Source: Azohydromonas caseinilytica (GTDB lineage Bacteria; Pseudomonadota; Gammaproteobacteria; Burkholderiales; Burkholderiaceae_C). Taken from it: a DNA stretch of 64,000 bases. Positions 8,489-21,182 of this stretch are shown piece by piece; position 1 is the first letter of the stretch, and each line of letters begins with the position of its first letter. The translations under genes and the position numbers were made by a program. A model generated the notes under the pieces. That model ran no database searches. It was not told where the DNA came from and saw only the letters and a program-made list of their open reading frames with translations. The stretch spans positions 228,801 through 292,800 of the forward strand of contig NZ_JABBFW010000002.1 of the NCBI RefSeq assembly GCF_012927045.1. The letters run 5' to 3'.

Positions 8489-10534
8489 TCAGGACTGCGG
8501 CGTGCCGCCGTCCGCGAACGGTCCGCGCTGTGCCCACCACTGCAGCACGATGGCGGTCGAGGCCTCCACCGTCTGCGCCGAGTTGTCCAGCAGCAGCGCG
8601 TCCTCGGCCGGCTTCAGCGGCGCGATCTGGCGGTTGCGATCCCGCTCGTCACGCGCCTCCAGGTCGGCCCGGAGCTCGTCGATACTAGCAGAAATTCCTT
8701 TTGAAATCAATTGCTTATACCGGCGCTCGGCGCGCATGGCCGGACTGGCGGTCAAAAAGACCTTCAGCGGCGCGTCCGGGAAGATGACGGTGCCCATGTC
8801 GCGCCCGTCGGCCACCAGCCCCGGCGCGCGCCGGAACGCCAGCTGCACCGCGTACAGCGCGGCGCGCAGCTCGGGCAGCGCCGAGATGCGCGAGGCCGTG
8901 GTGCCGACCTCCTCGCGGCGCAGCTCGCCGCTGACGTCCTGGCCGTCCAGCCACAGCCGCTCGCCCTCGAAGCGCAGGTTCAGCCCGCGTGCCAGCGCGG
9001 CCATGGCCGGCCCGTCGGTGGTGTCCACGCCGCGGGCGAGCGCCGCCAGCGCCGTGACGCGGTAGAGCGAGCCCGAGTCCAGCGTGTGGTAGCCCAGCGC
9101 CCGCGCCACCGAGCTCGCCAGCGTGCCCTTGCCCGAGGCGGTGGGGCCGTCGATGGTGATCACCGGCACCAGCGCGCGTTCGGTGCCGGCAAGCTGGAAC
9201 AGCGTCTCGAAATAGTCCGGGAAGGTCTTGCCCACGCACCTCGGGTCGAGGATGCGCACCGGCACCGGCGGCTCCGCGTCGGCCAGCGGGTTGAAGGCCG
9301 CCAGCGACAGGCACATCGCCATGCGGTGGTCGTCGTAGGTGTGGATCGCCGCGGGCCGCCAGCCCGACAGTGCCGGCGGCGTGACCTCGATGAAGTCGGC
9401 GCCTTCCACCACCGTAGCGCCCACCTTGCGCAGCTCCGCGGCCATGGCGGCGATGCGGTCGGTCTCCTTGACGCGCCAGCTGGCGATGTTGGTCAGCCGC
9501 GTGCTGCCGCGCGCGTACAGCGCCATCACCGCCAGCGTCATGGCCGCGTCGGGAATGTGGTTGCAGTCCAGTTCGATCGCGCGCAGCGGCCATTGCCCGC
9601 GCTGCACCTCGATGGCGTTGGGTTCCAGCGTCACCCGCGCGCCCATGGCGCGCGCGGCGTCCACGAAGGCCACGTCGCCCTGGATCGACTCGCTGCCCAC
9701 GCCCTCGATGCGCACCGGCTTGTCGGTGGCCGCGATCGCGCCCAGCGCCACGAAGTACGAGGCCGAGGAGGCGTCGCCCTCGACGTAGATCTCGCCCGGC
9801 GAGCGGTAGGCGCTGCCCTGCGGGATGGTGAAGCGCTCCCAGCCCTCGCGCTGCACGGCGATGCCGAAGCGCGCCAGCAGCTTGAGCGTGATGTCGATGT
9901 AGGGCTTGGAGATCAGCTCGCCCTGCACCTCGACCGTGACGGGTGCGTCCTGGCTCACCAGCGGCAGCGCCAGCAGCAGCGCGGTGAGGAACTGGCTGGA
10001 GACGTCGCCGCGCACGCGGATGGGCGCGGCGGTGTGCGCCCGGCCGCCGGCGCTGCCCTTGAGGCGCAGCGGCGGGTAGCCGTCCTGGCCCAGGTAGTCC
10101 ACGCCGCAGCCCAGCTGCCGCAGCGCGTCCACCAGGTCGCCGATGGGGCGCTCGTGCATGCGCGGCACGCCCGAGAGCTCGAAGCTGCCGCCCTGCGTGG
10201 CCGCCAGCAGCGCCAGCGCCGCGGTGAGCGGGCGCATCGCCGTGCCGGCGTTGCCCAGGAACAACTCGGCCGCGTGCTCGCGCAGCCGGCCGCCCAGGCC
10301 GGTGACGCGCAGCGGGCCCTTCGCATCCGCCTCCACGCCGCAGCCCAGGCGGCGCAGCGCCTCCAGCATCACGCGGGTGTCGTCCGAGTCCAGCAGGTCG
10401 TGCACCAGGGTCTGGCCCTCGCACAGGCCGGCCAGCAGCAGCACGCGGTTGGAGATGCTCTTGGAGCCCGGCAGGCGCACGGTGCCGGCGGCACCGGTGA
10501 GCGGGGGCAGGTCGAGGAAGGGGATGTCGTACAT
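8489..10534 (-). CDS. aroA: Fused EPSP synthase / CMP kinase (AroA-Cmk)
   Basis: One uninterrupted 681-residue frame joins two enzymes. Residues 1 to about 448 are 3-phosphoshikimate 1-carboxyvinyltransferase (class I features: [10 protein letters not shown] near 20, [30 protein letters not shown], and a late KETDRI/DDHRMAM region), which makes EPSP in the shikimate pathway. From about 455 to the end it is cytidylate kinase, with the P-loop [13 protein letters not shown] at 459-471, DSGSLYR, and [15 protein letters not shown]; it phosphorylates CMP and dCMP. The linker is only a few residues ([11 protein letters not shown]). The AroA start is the ATG at 10532-10534, giving [12 protein letters not shown], typical of the family. 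Related fusions are annotated in other Comamonadaceae. Neighbours tyrA and pheA belong to the same aromatic pathway; rpsA normally follows cmk. Confidence 0.95.
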   Translation of the reverse strand: MYDIPFLDLPPLTGAAGTVRLPGSKSISNRVLLLAGLCEGQTLVHDLLDSDDTRVMLEALRRLGCGVEADAKGPLRVTGLGGRLREHAAELFLGNAGTAMRPLTAALALLAATQGGSFELSGVPRMHERPIGDLVDALRQLGCGVDYLGQDGYPPLRLKGSAGGRAHTAAPIRVRGDVSSQFLTALLLALPLVSQDAPVTVEVQGELISKPYIDITLKLLARFGIAVQREGWERFTIPQGSAYRSPGEIYVEGDASSASYFVALGAIAATDKPVRIEGVGSESIQGDVAFVDAARAMGARVTLEPNAIEVQRGQWPLRAIELDCNHIPDAAMTLAVMALYARGSTRLTNIASWRVKETDRIAAMAAELRKVGATVVEGADFIEVTPPALSGWRPAAIHTYDDHRMAMCLSLAAFNPLADAEPPVPVRILDPRCVGKTFPDYFETLFQLAGTERALVPVITIDGPTASGKGTLASSVARALGYHTLDSGSLYRVTALAALARGVDTTDGPAMAALARGLNLRFEGERLWLDGQDVSGELRREEVGTTASRISALPELRAALYAVQLAFRRAPGLVADGRDMGTVIFPDAPLKVFLTASPAMRAERRYKQLISKGISASIDELRADLEARDERDRNRQIAPLKPAEDALLLDNSAQTVEASTAIVLQWWAQRGPFADGGTPQS

Positions 10535-10586
10535 GCGGCGGATCGCGTCAGTTGCGCGCCGCGGCGACACGGCGCGCCAAGGTGTT

Positions 10587-11471
10587 TCAGCGGGAGGGTG
10601 AGGGCGGCGCGCCCAGGTGCCAGCGCGCACGCGCGTGCGCCACTTGGCGGATGTGGTCTTCCAGCGCCACGGCATCGCCCGAGCGCAGCAGCTGCTCGAA
10701 GCCGTCGAGCGCCTGGCGGAACTGCCGGGCCTGGCGCAGCACCTCGTCGCGGTTGGTGAGCAGGATGTCGCGCCACACCGCCGGGTCGCTGGCGGCGATG
10801 CGCGTGAAGTCGCGGAAGCCCGGGCCGGCCAGGGCCAGGAAATCCGCCCCTTCGGGCTGCTGCGCGACACCGTCGAAGAAGGCGTAGGCCAGCAAGTGGG
10901 GCAGGTGGCTCACGGCGGCGAAGGCGGCGTCATGCGCCTCGGGGCGCATGCAGCGCACGCGTGCGCCGATGGCCTCCCACAGCGCCGCGGCGCGCTGCAC
11001 CAGGGCCGGCGGGTTCTCGGGCAGCGGCGTGAGGATGGCCTGGCGCCCGGCGTAGAGCGCAGCGTCGGCATGGGCCACGCCCGCGGTTTCCTTGCCGGCG
11101 ATGGGGTGCGCGGGCACGAAACGGGCCAGGCGCTCGCCCAGCACGCGCCGCGCCGAGGCGGCCACGTCGCGCTTGGTGCTGCCCACGTCCATCAGCAGCG
11201 CGTCCGGGCCCAGCACCGGGGCGACCTCGGCCAGCACGCCTTCGGCGGCCTTCACCGGCACGGCCACCAGCACCAGGTCCGCGCCCTGCGCCGCCTGCGC
11301 GGCGCAGGGCGCGATCTCGTCGATCACGCCCAGGCGGCGGGCTTCCTCCAGCGCGGCGGTGTCCGGGCCGCAGCTCACGACGTGGTGAACCAGGCCCGCG
11401 CGCCGCAGCGCCAGGGCGAAGGAGCCGCCCATCAGGCCGCAGCCCACCAGCGCCAGCCGCTCGATGCGCAT
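10587..11471 (-). CDS. tyrA: Prephenate dehydrogenase, tyrosine branch
   Basis: 294 residues, NAD(P)-dependent. The N-terminal Rossmann domain begins [21 protein letters not shown] (about 6-26), followed by VLVAVPVKA and the active-site region [10 protein letters not shown]...[12 protein letters not shown] that is standard for TyrA; the helical C-terminal domain has [11 protein letters not shown]. It oxidatively decarboxylates prephenate to 4-hydroxyphenylpyruvate, or arogenate to tyrosine. There is no fused chorismate mutase or ACT domain. The ATG at 11469-11471 lies immediately after the pheA stop, and aroA starts 52 bases beyond its own stop, so the aromatic genes form one operon. NADP versus NAD preference cannot be told. 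Confidence 0.93.
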   Translation of the reverse strand: MRIERLALVGCGLMGGSFALALRRAGLVHHVVSCGPDTAALEEARRLGVIDEIAPCAAQAAQGADLVLVAVPVKAAEGVLAEVAPVLGPDALLMDVGSTKRDVAASARRVLGERLARFVPAHPIAGKETAGVAHADAALYAGRQAILTPLPENPPALVQRAAALWEAIGARVRCMRPEAHDAAFAAVSHLPHLLAYAFFDGVAQQPEGADFLALAGPGFRDFTRIAASDPAVWRDILLTNRDEVLRQARQFRQALDGFEQLLRSGDAVALEDHIRQVAHARARWHLGAPPSPSR

Positions 11472-11472
11472 G

Positions 11473-12573
11473 TCAGTGCCGGTCCAGCGGGTAGCCGCCC
11501 AGCAGCTTGAAGAAGCTGCAATGCGCGCGCAGCGCCTGCAGCGCCTGCGCGACATGGGGCTCCTCGGGGTGGCCCTGCAGGTCGATGTAGAAGTAGTACT
11601 CCCACTGGCCCGAGCGCGCCGGGCGCGACTCGAAGCGGCTCATCGACACGCCGGCCTCCTTGAGCGGCACCAGCAGGTCCACCATCGCGCCGGGACGGTT
11701 GGCCACCGCCACCACCAGGCTGGTGCAATCCATGCCGGAAGGGGCGGGCAGGCTCTGGCGCTGCGGGTCGGCCACCATCACGAAGCGGGTGCGGTTGAGC
11801 GGGTCGTCCTGCACGCCCGGGGCCAGCACGTGCAGCCCGAACTCGTTGGCCGCGCGCGTGCTGGCCAGCGCCGCCAGCGACGGGTCCTGGGCCGCCATGC
11901 GCGCGCCCTCGGCATTGCTGCTGACGGGACGCCGCTCCACGCCCGGCAGGTGCCGCGACAGCCATTCGTGACACTGCGCCAGCGCCTGCGGGTGCGCGCA
12001 CACGGCCTGGATGCCGTCCAGCTCCTCGCGCAGGCGCAGCAGGTTGTGGCGCACCAGCAGGCTGGTCTCGCCGACGATGGTCAGCGGCGTGGTGAGGAAC
12101 AGGTCCATGGTGCGCGCCACGGCACCCTCGGTGGAGTTCTCCACCGGCACCACGCCGAAGTCGGCCGAGCCGGCGCTGGTGGCGCGGAACACCTCGTCGA
12201 TGCTGGCGCAGGGCACGCGCACGATGGTGCTGCCGAAGTAGTTGAGCGCGGCTTCCTCGGTGAAGGTGCCCGCCGGGCCCAGGAAGGCCACGCGCGTGGG
12301 CGTTTCCAGCGCGCGGCAAGCCGCCATCACCTCGCGCCAGATCGGGGCCAGGCTCTCGTTCTTGAGCGGGCCCGGGTTGACGGCCTTGAGGCCCTCGATC
12401 ACCTGCTGCTCGCGCTCGGGGCGGAACACCGGCGAGCCTTCCTTCTTCTTGATCTCGCCCACGGCCTGCGCCAGCGCGGCGCGGCGGTTGATCAGGGCCA
12501 GCAGCTCGCGGTCCACCGCGTCGATGTGGGCGCGCAGCCCGGGCAGGTCTTGGGGCAGGGAAGCGTCAGCCAT
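11473..12573 (-). CDS. pheA: Chorismate mutase / prephenate dehydratase (P-protein)
   Basis: 366 residues in three parts: an AroQ-type chorismate mutase (about 8-90, with [20 protein letters not shown]), a prephenate dehydratase domain from about 94 ([15 protein letters not shown], then ENSTEGAV), and a C-terminal ACT domain with the phenylalanine-binding ESRP segment ([20 protein letters not shown]). It converts chorismate via prephenate to phenylpyruvate, and the ACT domain predicts feedback inhibition by phenylalanine. Its start overlaps the end of serC by eight bases, implying translational coupling. tyrA follows with a one-base gap. Confidence 0.96.
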   Translation of the reverse strand: MADASLPQDLPGLRAHIDAVDRELLALINRRAALAQAVGEIKKKEGSPVFRPEREQQVIEGLKAVNPGPLKNESLAPIWREVMAACRALETPTRVAFLGPAGTFTEEAALNYFGSTIVRVPCASIDEVFRATSAGSADFGVVPVENSTEGAVARTMDLFLTTPLTIVGETSLLVRHNLLRLREELDGIQAVCAHPQALAQCHEWLSRHLPGVERRPVSSNAEGARMAAQDPSLAALASTRAANEFGLHVLAPGVQDDPLNRTRFVMVADPQRQSLPAPSGMDCTSLVVAVANRPGAMVDLLVPLKEAGVSMSRFESRPARSGQWEYYFYIDLQGHPEEPHVAQALQALRAHCSFFKLLGGYPLDRH

Positions 12574-13666
12574 GGCGGGCCTGGAACTCGGTCATGTAGG
12601 ACACCAGCGCCTGCACGCCTTCGAGCGGCATGGCGTTGTAAATGGAGGCGCGCAGGCCGCCCACGGACTTGTGGCCCTTGAGCTGCAGCAGCCCGCGCGC
12701 CACCGCGCCTTCGAGGAACGGGGCGTACAGCCGCTCGTCGGGCATGAAGAAGGGCACGTTCATGCGCGAGCGGCAGCTGCGCTCGACCTTGTTGCTGTAG
12801 AAGCCCGAGGCGTCGATGGCGCCGTAGAGCAGCTCGGCCTTCTGGACGGCGCGCCGCTCCATCTCCGCCACGCCGCCCTGGCGCAGCAGCCACTGGAACA
12901 CCAGCCCGGCGATGTAGATGGCGTAGGTCGGCGGCGTGTTGAACATCGAGCCGTGCTCGGCCACGGTCTTGTAGTCGAAGGCCGAGGGGCACACCGGCAG
13001 CGCGTGGCCGACCAGGTCCTCGCGCACCATGACGATGGTCAGCCCGGCCGGGCCGATGTTCTTCTGCGCGCCGGCGAAGGCCAGCCCCACGCGCGACCAG
13101 TCGATGGCGCGCGAGAGGATGTGCGAGGAGCAGTCCACCACCAGCGGCGCGTCGCTGCCCAGGCTTTTCAGGTCGGGCAGCTCGTGGAACTCGATGCCGT
13201 GAATGGTCTCGTTGCTGCAGAGGTGCAGGTAGCGCGCCTCGCGGCGCAGCCTCCAGGTCGCCGGGTCGGGCAGGGTGGTGTGGCTGCCGTCGGCGGCGGT
13301 GTTGGCGGCGGCGAGCTGCGCGTCGCAGTACTTCTTCGCCTCCTTGAACGACTTCTGCGACCAGCTGCCGGTGACGACGAAGTCCGCCGCGGCGCCGCCC
13401 GAGAGGTTCAGCGGCACGATGGCGTTCTCGGCCAGGCCGCCGCCCTGCATGAACAGGATGTGGAAGTTCGGCGGCACCGCCAGCAGCCGGCGCAGGTCGG
13501 CCTCGGCCTGGTGGGCGATGGCGATGAATTCCTTGCCGCGATGGCTCATCTCCATCACGCCCATGCCGCTGCCATGCCAGTCCAGCATCTCGGCGGCGGC
13601 CTGCTCCAGCACCTCGGCCGGCAGCGCCGCGGGGCCGGCGGAGAAGTTGTAGGGACGCTGCTTCAT
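12566..13666 (-). CDS. serC: Phosphoserine aminotransferase
   Basis: 366 residues of the class V aminotransferase family. It begins [18 protein letters not shown], the hallmark SerC N-terminus, has HRGKEFIAI, and carries the PLP lysine in the [14 protein letters not shown] segment near residue 200. It makes 3-phosphoserine from 3-phosphohydroxypyruvate with glutamate, and can act on the matching pyridoxal-pathway intermediate. The gene sits seven bases after the DUF2059 gene and overlaps pheA, in a block that links serine and aromatic amino acid synthesis as in many gamma- and betaproteobacteria. Confidence 0.96.
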   Translation of the reverse strand: MKQRPYNFSAGPAALPAEVLEQAAAEMLDWHGSGMGVMEMSHRGKEFIAIAHQAEADLRRLLAVPPNFHILFMQGGGLAENAIVPLNLSGGAAADFVVTGSWSQKSFKEAKKYCDAQLAAANTAADGSHTTLPDPATWRLRREARYLHLCSNETIHGIEFHELPDLKSLGSDAPLVVDCSSHILSRAIDWSRVGLAFAGAQKNIGPAGLTIVMVREDLVGHALPVCPSAFDYKTVAEHGSMFNTPPTYAIYIAGLVFQWLLRQGGVAEMERRAVQKAELLYGAIDASGFYSNKVERSCRSRMNVPFFMPDERLYAPFLEGAVARGLLQLKGHKSVGGLRASIYNAMPLEGVQALVSYMTEFQARHG

Positions 13667-13673
13667 CGCTGGC

Positions 13674-14227
13674 TTACTTCTTGGGGGCGCTGGCCGAGGG
13701 CGGCAGGCTCACGCCGGCGGTTTCCAGCCGCTTGCGGATCTTGCCTTCCAGGGTCTTGATGCGCGGATCGACGGTGGACTTGGTCTCGGTCACCAGCTTT
13801 TGCGTCAGGGCCTGCTGCATCTCGGGCGTCGCCTGCTCGAACTTCTTCGACACCGGCGATTCCATCCAGGCAATGATGGTCTTGAGCTCGTCCTCGCTGA
13901 AGCGCGAGTCCAGGATGGCGCCCAGCGTCGAGGGCGCGAGCTCGGCGGCGCGCTTGCGCAGCGTCGGCTCGATCTCGTCATGGAACTTGCGCACCTCGGC
14001 CTGGATGTCCTTGGCGGCGGCTTCGCGCTTGTCGGCCGGGGCGGCCTGCAGCGCCGGGATGACGGCCTGCAGCAGCTGGTTGGCGGTCTGCAGCGCGATG
14101 GCACGGCCCACGCCTTCGGCGCCCTGCAGCTGCAGCTGCACCGCCTTCTGCACCAGCTCGCTCTTGGTCTGGGCATGGGCGCTGCCGGCCACGGCCAGCG
14201 CCGCGGCCAGCGCGATCGATTTCCACA

Positions 14228-14228
<1 letters not shown>
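13674..14228 (-). CDS. Exported DUF2059-like protein
   Basis: 184 residues with a clear Sec signal peptide ([19 protein letters not shown], probable cleavage after AHA) and a mostly helical mature part rich in Ala, Glu and Lys, ending in a Ser/Pro/Lys tail. The segment [26 protein letters not shown] matches the conserved core of DUF2059, a periplasmic family without an assigned activity. The ATG overlaps the gyrA stop by one base (TGATG), and serC starts seven bases after its stop, so it must be co-expressed with gyrA and serC. No catalytic residues are evident. Confidence 0.82.
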
Positions 14229-16894
<2,666 letters not shown>

Positions 16895-17169
16895 GAGGCG
16901 ACGGGCGCGGCAGCAGGCGCGCGGGCGCAAGGCCGGCTCCGCGAAAGCAGCGGATCGAGGATTCTAAGCCGCGCGGCCTGTAGCACCGGCGCAACAGGGT
17001 GAGCCGCCGCGCTGGGGCGCCCGGGCCAAAATGGGCAGGTCAAGAAGCCCCCGATGGCACAATGGGTCGTCGGTGGTGATCGCTCGCGAGACCGGGTGTT
17101 TGCCGGGTTTTCTTGCTTCCGATTCGGACGTTTCGCAGAGTCCTGCGGCTTTCCTTGAGAGGAGAATCA

Positions 17170-17814
17170 ATGAAGAAACTGAACGCCGTGGCGGTGCTGT
17201 TTGCATCCGCCGCGCTTGCTGCCCCGCTGTCGAGCGCCTTTGCCCAGACGGTCGACAACTGGCGTGCCACGGATGGCACGGTGGTCAAGAACGGCACCAA
17301 CGAACTGTGCTGGCGCGACTCTTCCTGGACGCCGGCCACCGCGGCCCAGGAGTGCGATGGCGCCCTGAAGCCGGTCGCCGCTCCGGCTCCGGTCACCACG
17401 CCGGCCCCGGCGCCCACGCCGGCTCCGGCCGCCCCGGCCGTGCCGCCGGCCCCGGTGAGCGAGAAGGTCACCTACGCCGCTGACGCGTTCTTCGACTTCG
17501 ACAAGGCCGTGCTCAAGCCCGAAGCCCGCGCCAAGCTCGACGACCTGGTGTCCAAGACCGGTGGCGTGAACCTGGAAGTCATCATCGCCGTCGGCCACAC
17601 CGACTCGGTCGGCACCGATGCCTACAACCAGCGCCTGTCGGTGCGCCGCGCCGAAGCCGTCAAGGCCTACCTGGTGAGCAAGGGCGTCGAAAAGAACCGC
17701 GTCTACACCGAAGGCAAGGGCGAGAAGCAGCCCGTGGCCGACAACAAGACCGCGGAAGGCCGCGCCAAGAACCGCCGCGTCGAGATCGAAGTGGTCGGCA
17801 CGCGCGCCAAGTAA
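17170..17814 (+). CDS. OmpA-family outer-membrane protein without beta-barrel
   Basis: 214 residues: signal peptide (MKKLNAVAVLFASAALAAP...AFAQ), a short Trp/Cys-containing segment (VDNWRATDG...ELCWRDSSW, about 26-60), a Pro/Ala linker (about 75-100) and a C-terminal OmpA domain that binds peptidoglycan (FFDFDKAVLKPEA, then GHTDSVGTDAYNQRLSVRRA). There is no room for the eight-stranded barrel of enterobacterial OmpA; this is the form common in Burkholderiales. The start is set by GAGAGGAGA eight or so bases before the ATG, a strong ribosome binding site suggesting high expression. It is divergent from gyrA and followed by its own terminator. Confidence 0.93.
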   Translation: MKKLNAVAVLFASAALAAPLSSAFAQTVDNWRATDGTVVKNGTNELCWRDSSWTPATAAQECDGALKPVAAPAPVTTPAPAPTPAPAAPAVPPAPVSEKVTYAADAFFDFDKAVLKPEARAKLDDLVSKTGGVNLEVIIAVGHTDSVGTDAYNQRLSVRRAEAVKAYLVSKGVEKNRVYTEGKGEKQPVADNKTAEGRAKNRRVEIEVVGTRAK

Positions 17815-17840
17815 TCCGGTCCACGGACCGTCGAGTCGCA

Positions 17841-17870
17841 AACCCCGCCCCGGCGGGGTTTGTGCTTTTC
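17841..17870 (+). terminator. Terminator after the ompA-like gene
   Basis: AACCCCGCC and GGCGGGGTT form a nine-pair stem around a CC centre (effectively a four- to six-base loop), followed by TGTGCTTTTC. It lies 26 bases after the stop. Confidence 0.8.
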
Positions 17871-17878
17871 TGAAGGGC

Positions 17879-17884
17879 TACGAT
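17879..17884 (+). promoter_or_regulatory. Possible -10 box for ubiG
   Basis: TACGAT ends seven bases before the ATG at 17892, just after the ompA terminator. This predicts a transcript starting at or next to that ATG. No good -35 is visible. Confidence 0.4.
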
Positions 17885-17891
17885 GGGCGCC

Positions 17892-18593
17892 ATGATCAAC
17901 GCCGACCCCCAGGAGCTGGCCAAGTTCAGCGAGCTCGCCCACCGCTGGTGGGACCCTGACAGCGAATTCCGTCCCCTGCACCAGATCAACCCGCTGCGGC
18001 TGCAGTGGATCGAGTCGCTGGTGCCGCTGGCCAACAAGCAGGTCCTTGACGTGGGCTGCGGCGGCGGCATCCTGGCCGAAGCCATGGCCCAGCGCGGCGC
18101 GCAGGTGCTGGGCATCGATCTGGCCACCAAGCCGCTGAAGGTCGCGCAGCTGCATGCGCTGGAGTCCGGCGTGCACAACGTGGACTACCGTGAAGTGGCC
18201 GTGGAGGCGCTGGCGGCGGAGCAGCCGGCGCGCTACGACGTGGTGACCTGCATGGAGATGCTGGAGCATGTGCCCGCGCCGGAGTCCGTGGTGCGCGCCT
18301 GCGCCACGCTGGTCAAGCCTGGCGGCTGGCTGTTCTTCTCCACGCTCAACCGCAATCCCAAGGCCTTCCTGTTCGCCATCGTGGGCGCGGAGTACGTGCT
18401 CAACCTCCTGCCGCGCGGCACGCACGAGTACGAGAAGTTCATCCGTCCCAGCGAGCTCGCGCGCTGGTGCCGCGATGCCGGGCTGGATCTGCAGCGCACG
18501 CGCGGGCTGGAATACAACCCCTTCACACGCCGCTACGCATTGACGCACGACACCAGCGTCAACTACCTCTTCGCCCTGCGCAAGCCGGCCTGA
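17892..18593 (+). CDS. ubiG: Ubiquinone biosynthesis O-methyltransferase UbiG
   Basis: 233 residues, SAM-dependent. It begins [20 protein letters not shown], the conserved UbiG N-terminus, with SAM motif I as [15 protein letters not shown] (about 52-66) and the acidic [11 protein letters not shown] post-motif. It carries out the O-methylation steps of ubiquinone synthesis. An in-frame ATG nine bases upstream (17883) lies inside a TACGAT -10-like box, so the second ATG was preferred. The C-terminal [15 protein letters not shown] matches the family. gph follows on the same strand and the two may be co-transcribed. Confidence 0.94.
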   Translation: MINADPQELAKFSELAHRWWDPDSEFRPLHQINPLRLQWIESLVPLANKQVLDVGCGGGILAEAMAQRGAQVLGIDLATKPLKVAQLHALESGVHNVDYREVAVEALAAEQPARYDVVTCMEMLEHVPAPESVVRACATLVKPGGWLFFSTLNRNPKAFLFAIVGAEYVLNLLPRGTHEYEKFIRPSELARWCRDAGLDLQRTRGLEYNPFTRRYALTHDTSVNYLFALRKPA

Positions 18594-18650
18594 ACGCCGC
18601 AGGCTGCGGGCCCTGCCGCCCGCGGCGCCATGCTCTCCACGAGGCTGCCC

Positions 18651-19316
18651 ATGACCGCTTCCATTCGTTGCGTGCTCTTCGATCTCGACGGCACGCTCAT
18701 CGACAGCGCCCCCGACCTGGCCGGCGCGGCCAACGCCATGCGCGCGGCGCGCGGCCTGTCCGCGCTGCCCTACGAGCGGCTGCGTCCCATGGTGGGCAGC
18801 GGCGCGCGCGGCATGGTGCACGCGGCCTTCGCCGTCAGTCCGGGCGATACCGATTTCGAGGCGCTGCGTGACGAGTTCCTGCAGCGCTACGCCCAGGGCC
18901 TGTTGCAGCGCACCGCCGTCTTCGCGGACATGGTGCCCGTGCTGCAGGCGCTGGAGCGTGCGGCGCTGCCCTGGGGCATCGTCACCAACAAGCACGAGCG
19001 CTTCACCCTGCCCGTGGTGCAGGGGCTGGCGCTGCATGAACGTGCCGCGGCGGTGATCTGCGGCGACACCACGCCGCATTCGAAGCCCCATCCCGAGCCG
19101 CTGCTGGAGGCGGCGCGCCGCATTGGCGTGGCGCCGCAGAACTGCATCTACGTCGGCGACGATCTGCGCGACGTGCAGGCCGGCCGCAGCGCCGGCATGC
19201 GCACGCTGGCGGCTGCCTGGGGCTATTTGGGCGAACGCGAGCCCATTGACGACTGGGGCGCCGATGTCGTGCTGAAAAAGCCCTTTGACCTCTTGAACTG
19301 GCTGGGACTGCCTTAA
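18651..19316 (+). CDS. gph: Phosphoglycolate phosphatase (HAD family)
   Basis: 221 residues of the HAD superfamily. Motif I is FDLDGTLIDSAPDLAGA (nucleophile Asp in the first DxD), motif II is the IVTNKHE segment, and motif III/IV is KPHPEPL...YVGDDLRDVQAGRSAGM. The short helical cap is typical of Gph, which hydrolyses 2-phosphoglycolate from oxygenase or DNA-repair chemistry; related activities such as other phosphosugars are possible. GAGG seven bases before the chosen ATG supports it over the in-frame ATG at 18630. The ssrA promoter overlaps the last codons. Confidence 0.85.
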   Translation: MTASIRCVLFDLDGTLIDSAPDLAGAANAMRAARGLSALPYERLRPMVGSGARGMVHAAFAVSPGDTDFEALRDEFLQRYAQGLLQRTAVFADMVPVLQALERAALPWGIVTNKHERFTLPVVQGLALHERAAAVICGDTTPHSKPHPEPLLEAARRIGVAPQNCIYVGDDLRDVQAGRSAGMRTLAAAWGYLGEREPIDDWGADVVLKKPFDLLNWLGLP

Positions 19317-19319
19317 AAT
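19293..19319 (+). promoter_or_regulatory. Probable ssrA promoter
   Basis: TTGAAC (19293-19298) and TAAAAT (19314-19319) are 15 bases apart and lie within the 3' end of gph and just past it. The mature tmRNA 5' end is 19 bases after the -10 box, leaving a short leader for RNase P to remove. Confidence 0.55.
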
Positions 19320-19337
19320 CCCAGCTTCCTTTGCAAA

Positions 19338-19697
19338 GGGGCCGACCCGGTTTCGACGTGGGTGCGGATCCGGCGCAGGGCATGCCGAGCACCAGTTCGC
19401 TCGTAAATCCACTGGAACAAAGTAACTGCGAACGACGAACGTTTCGCTCTCGCCGCTTAACACCGGTGAGCCTCTCAACGGCAGGCCGATGGGCCGGGCC
19501 CGCAAGGGCTGAGAGGTCATTCACATCGGCTGGTTGCTGACCGGGTCACTCGGTCGGTAGCGAGATCAAGTGACTGGCTTCGCAGGTAGCGTGCTGCTGC
19601 GCGACCTGCGAGGCGAGACTCAAATCAGCCAGCTAAGCATGTAGAACTGTCCGGTGATGGCTTGCGGACGGGGGTTCAATTCCCCCCGGCTCCACCA
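19338..19697 (+). ncRNA. ssrA: Transfer-messenger RNA (tmRNA)
   Basis: 360 nt. The 5' GGGGCCG pairs with the 3' CGGCTCC to form the seven-pair tRNA-like acceptor stem, the T arm GGGGTTCAATTCCCC precedes it, and CCA is encoded at 19695-19697. The resume codon GCG at 19428 opens a tag reading frame ending at TAA (19458-19460). With the alanine brought in by tmRNA itself, the tag is A-ANDERFALAA, a proteolysis signal seen across Comamonadaceae. It rescues ribosomes stalled on broken mRNA together with SmpB. Confidence 0.97.
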
Positions 19698-19707
19698 ATC
19701 CCGAAAA

Positions 19708-19735
19708 AGCCCTGCCTCCCCGGCAGGGCTTTTTT
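19708..19735 (+). terminator. Terminator after ssrA
   Basis: AGCCCTGCC/GGCAGGGCT form a nine-pair stem with a TCCCC loop and a run of six T residues. It begins 11 bases after the tmRNA CCA end. The A run on the far side lets it serve the convergent minus-strand gene as well. Confidence 0.9.
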
Positions 19736-19796
19736 CTTTATGCCTGCCACTGCGCGTGGCCGTGGCTTTCGTGCGCGCGCGGGCTGCGGGGTCCGT

Positions 19797-20576
19797 TCAG
19801 CCCCGGCCCACGTAGGGCATGCCGGTGGCCATCACGGTCATGGTCAGCACGTTGGCTTCCAGCGGCAGCCGTGCCATGGCCATGAAGCTGCTGACCACGG
19901 CGTCCATGCGCATGCGCGGCTCGGGGCGCACGCTGCCGTCGGCCTGCATCGCGCCCTGGGCCATCAGCTCGGTCATGTCGGTGGCGACGTTGCCGATGTC
20001 GATCTGCCCCACCGCGATGTCGAAGGCGCGCCCCTCCAGCGCCGCCGCGCGCGTGAGGCCGCTGATGGCGTGCTTGGTGATGGTGTAGGGCGAGGACAGC
20101 GGCCGCGGCACATGCGCCGAGATCGAGCCGTTGTTGATGATCCGCCCGCCGCGCGGCGCCTGCCGCTTCATCAGCCGGAAGGCCTGCTGCGTGCACAGCA
20201 AGGGGCCGCTCAGGTTCACGTCCAGCGCCGAGCGCCACTGCGCCGGCGACAGCTCCTCCAGCGGCGTGGGCGCGGTGAAGACGCCAGCGTTGTTGAACAG
20301 CAGGTCCAGCCGCCCGAAGCGCTGCTGCAGTGTGTCGAAGAGCTGCTCAACAGCCACGGCGTCGGCGACGTCCGCGCTCACGGCCAGGGCGCGCGTGCCG
20401 ATGTCGCCCCACGGATCGCCCGCCTCGGCGATGGCGTCCTGCAGCGGCTGCAGCCGCCGTCCGGCCAGCACCACGCGCCAGCCGTCGCGCAGCAGCGCCT
20501 GCGCGCAGGCCTTGCCGATGCCGCTGCCCGCGCCGGTGACGAGCGCGACCTTGTCGTGGGGAGAAGTGCTGTTCAT
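19797..20576 (-). CDS. Short-chain dehydrogenase/reductase (SDR)
   Basis: 259 residues of the classical SDR family: coenzyme loop [14 protein letters not shown] (TGxxxGxG, about 11-22), NNAG near 92, and the catalytic set Ser (NGSISAH), Tyr-x-x-x-Lys (YTITKH). The arginine of AGRR after the second strand suggests NADP(H) rather than NAD(H). It probably reduces a carbonyl or oxidises an alcohol; the substrate cannot be told. The in-frame extension of 45 codons upstream was rejected because [15 protein letters not shown] is the normal SDR start. It is divergent from the cupin gene. Confidence 0.88.
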   Translation of the reverse strand: MNSTSPHDKVALVTGAGSGIGKACAQALLRDGWRVVLAGRRLQPLQDAIAEAGDPWGDIGTRALAVSADVADAVAVEQLFDTLQQRFGRLDLLFNNAGVFTAPTPLEELSPAQWRSALDVNLSGPLLCTQQAFRLMKRQAPRGGRIINNGSISAHVPRPLSSPYTITKHAISGLTRAAALEGRAFDIAVGQIDIGNVATDMTELMAQGAMQADGSVRPEPRMRMDAVVSSFMAMARLPLEANVLTMTVMATGMPYVGRG

Positions 20577-20706
20577 GAGTTTCGTGAAAGGCTGGTGAAG
20601 CAACGGGCCGGCCGCGGGCGCCGCCATCGACGGGCCCCGGCCGCCGGGGTGGGGCGGCAGTATGCAGCAGGGTCCAGGGGGCTCCGGCCGGGGAGCGGCG
20701 CACGGC

Positions 20707-20712
20707 CACAAT
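20707..20712 (+). promoter_or_regulatory. Possible -10 box for the cupin gene
   Basis: CACAAT ends seven bases before the ATG at 20720, and no ribosome binding site is present between them. Motif-only call. Confidence 0.35.
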
Positions 20713-20719
20713 CGGCGCC

Positions 20720-21103
20720 ATGAGCACCTTCACCCAAGTCCAACTCTTCACCGACACCGACGGCCGCGCGCGCTTTCGCGAGGTCCAGATTCCGCTGAGC
20801 GAGGGCACGCCCGCGGCGCGGCTGTCCGCGCTGCTGCCCGCCGCCGCGCTGCAACTGCGCCAGAGCCCGGTGGGCTTCCAGAGCGATTTCCACTGCACCG
20901 GCCATCCGCAGTGGCTGTTCGTGCTGCGCGGGCGCATGGAGATCGGGCTGCAGGACGGCAGCAGCCGCGTCTTCGGCCCGGGCGAACATTTCTACTCGGC
21001 CGACACGCTGCCCGAGGGCACGGTGTTCGACCCGGCGCTGCACGGCCACCGCAGCCGCGCCCTCGGCGACGAGCCGCTGGTGACGCTGTTCGTGCGCGCC
21101 TGA
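20720..21103 (+). CDS. Small single-domain cupin protein
   Basis: 127 residues folding as one cupin: the core [24 protein letters not shown] (about 58-81) and [17 protein letters not shown] (about 86-102) match the two conserved cupin motifs. The metal ligands are incomplete compared with dioxygenases: HCTGHP supplies two histidines, and GEHF one more. The function is not predictable; such proteins bind small metabolites or act as isomerases or sugar-binding domains. It lacks a signal peptide, so it is cytoplasmic. Confidence 0.75.
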   Translation: MSTFTQVQLFTDTDGRARFREVQIPLSEGTPAARLSALLPAAALQLRQSPVGFQSDFHCTGHPQWLFVLRGRMEIGLQDGSSRVFGPGEHFYSADTLPEGTVFDPALHGHRSRALGDEPLVTLFVRA

Positions 21104-21182
21104 GCGGGAGCGGCCGACAGGGCGGGAGCCGCAGCGCCGTGCACCGGGCACGTGCGTTGCCAACTCCGTTGCGCCAAGACGG

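Noticed and set aside
10535..10870. 112-codon N-terminal extension of AroA
   Set aside because: It overlaps tyrA in another frame and is Arg/Ser/Thr-rich noise; AroA begins at [12 protein letters not shown].
17883..17891. Upstream ATG for ubiG
   Set aside because: It lies partly within the TACGAT box, and the family N-terminus begins near [12 protein letters not shown].
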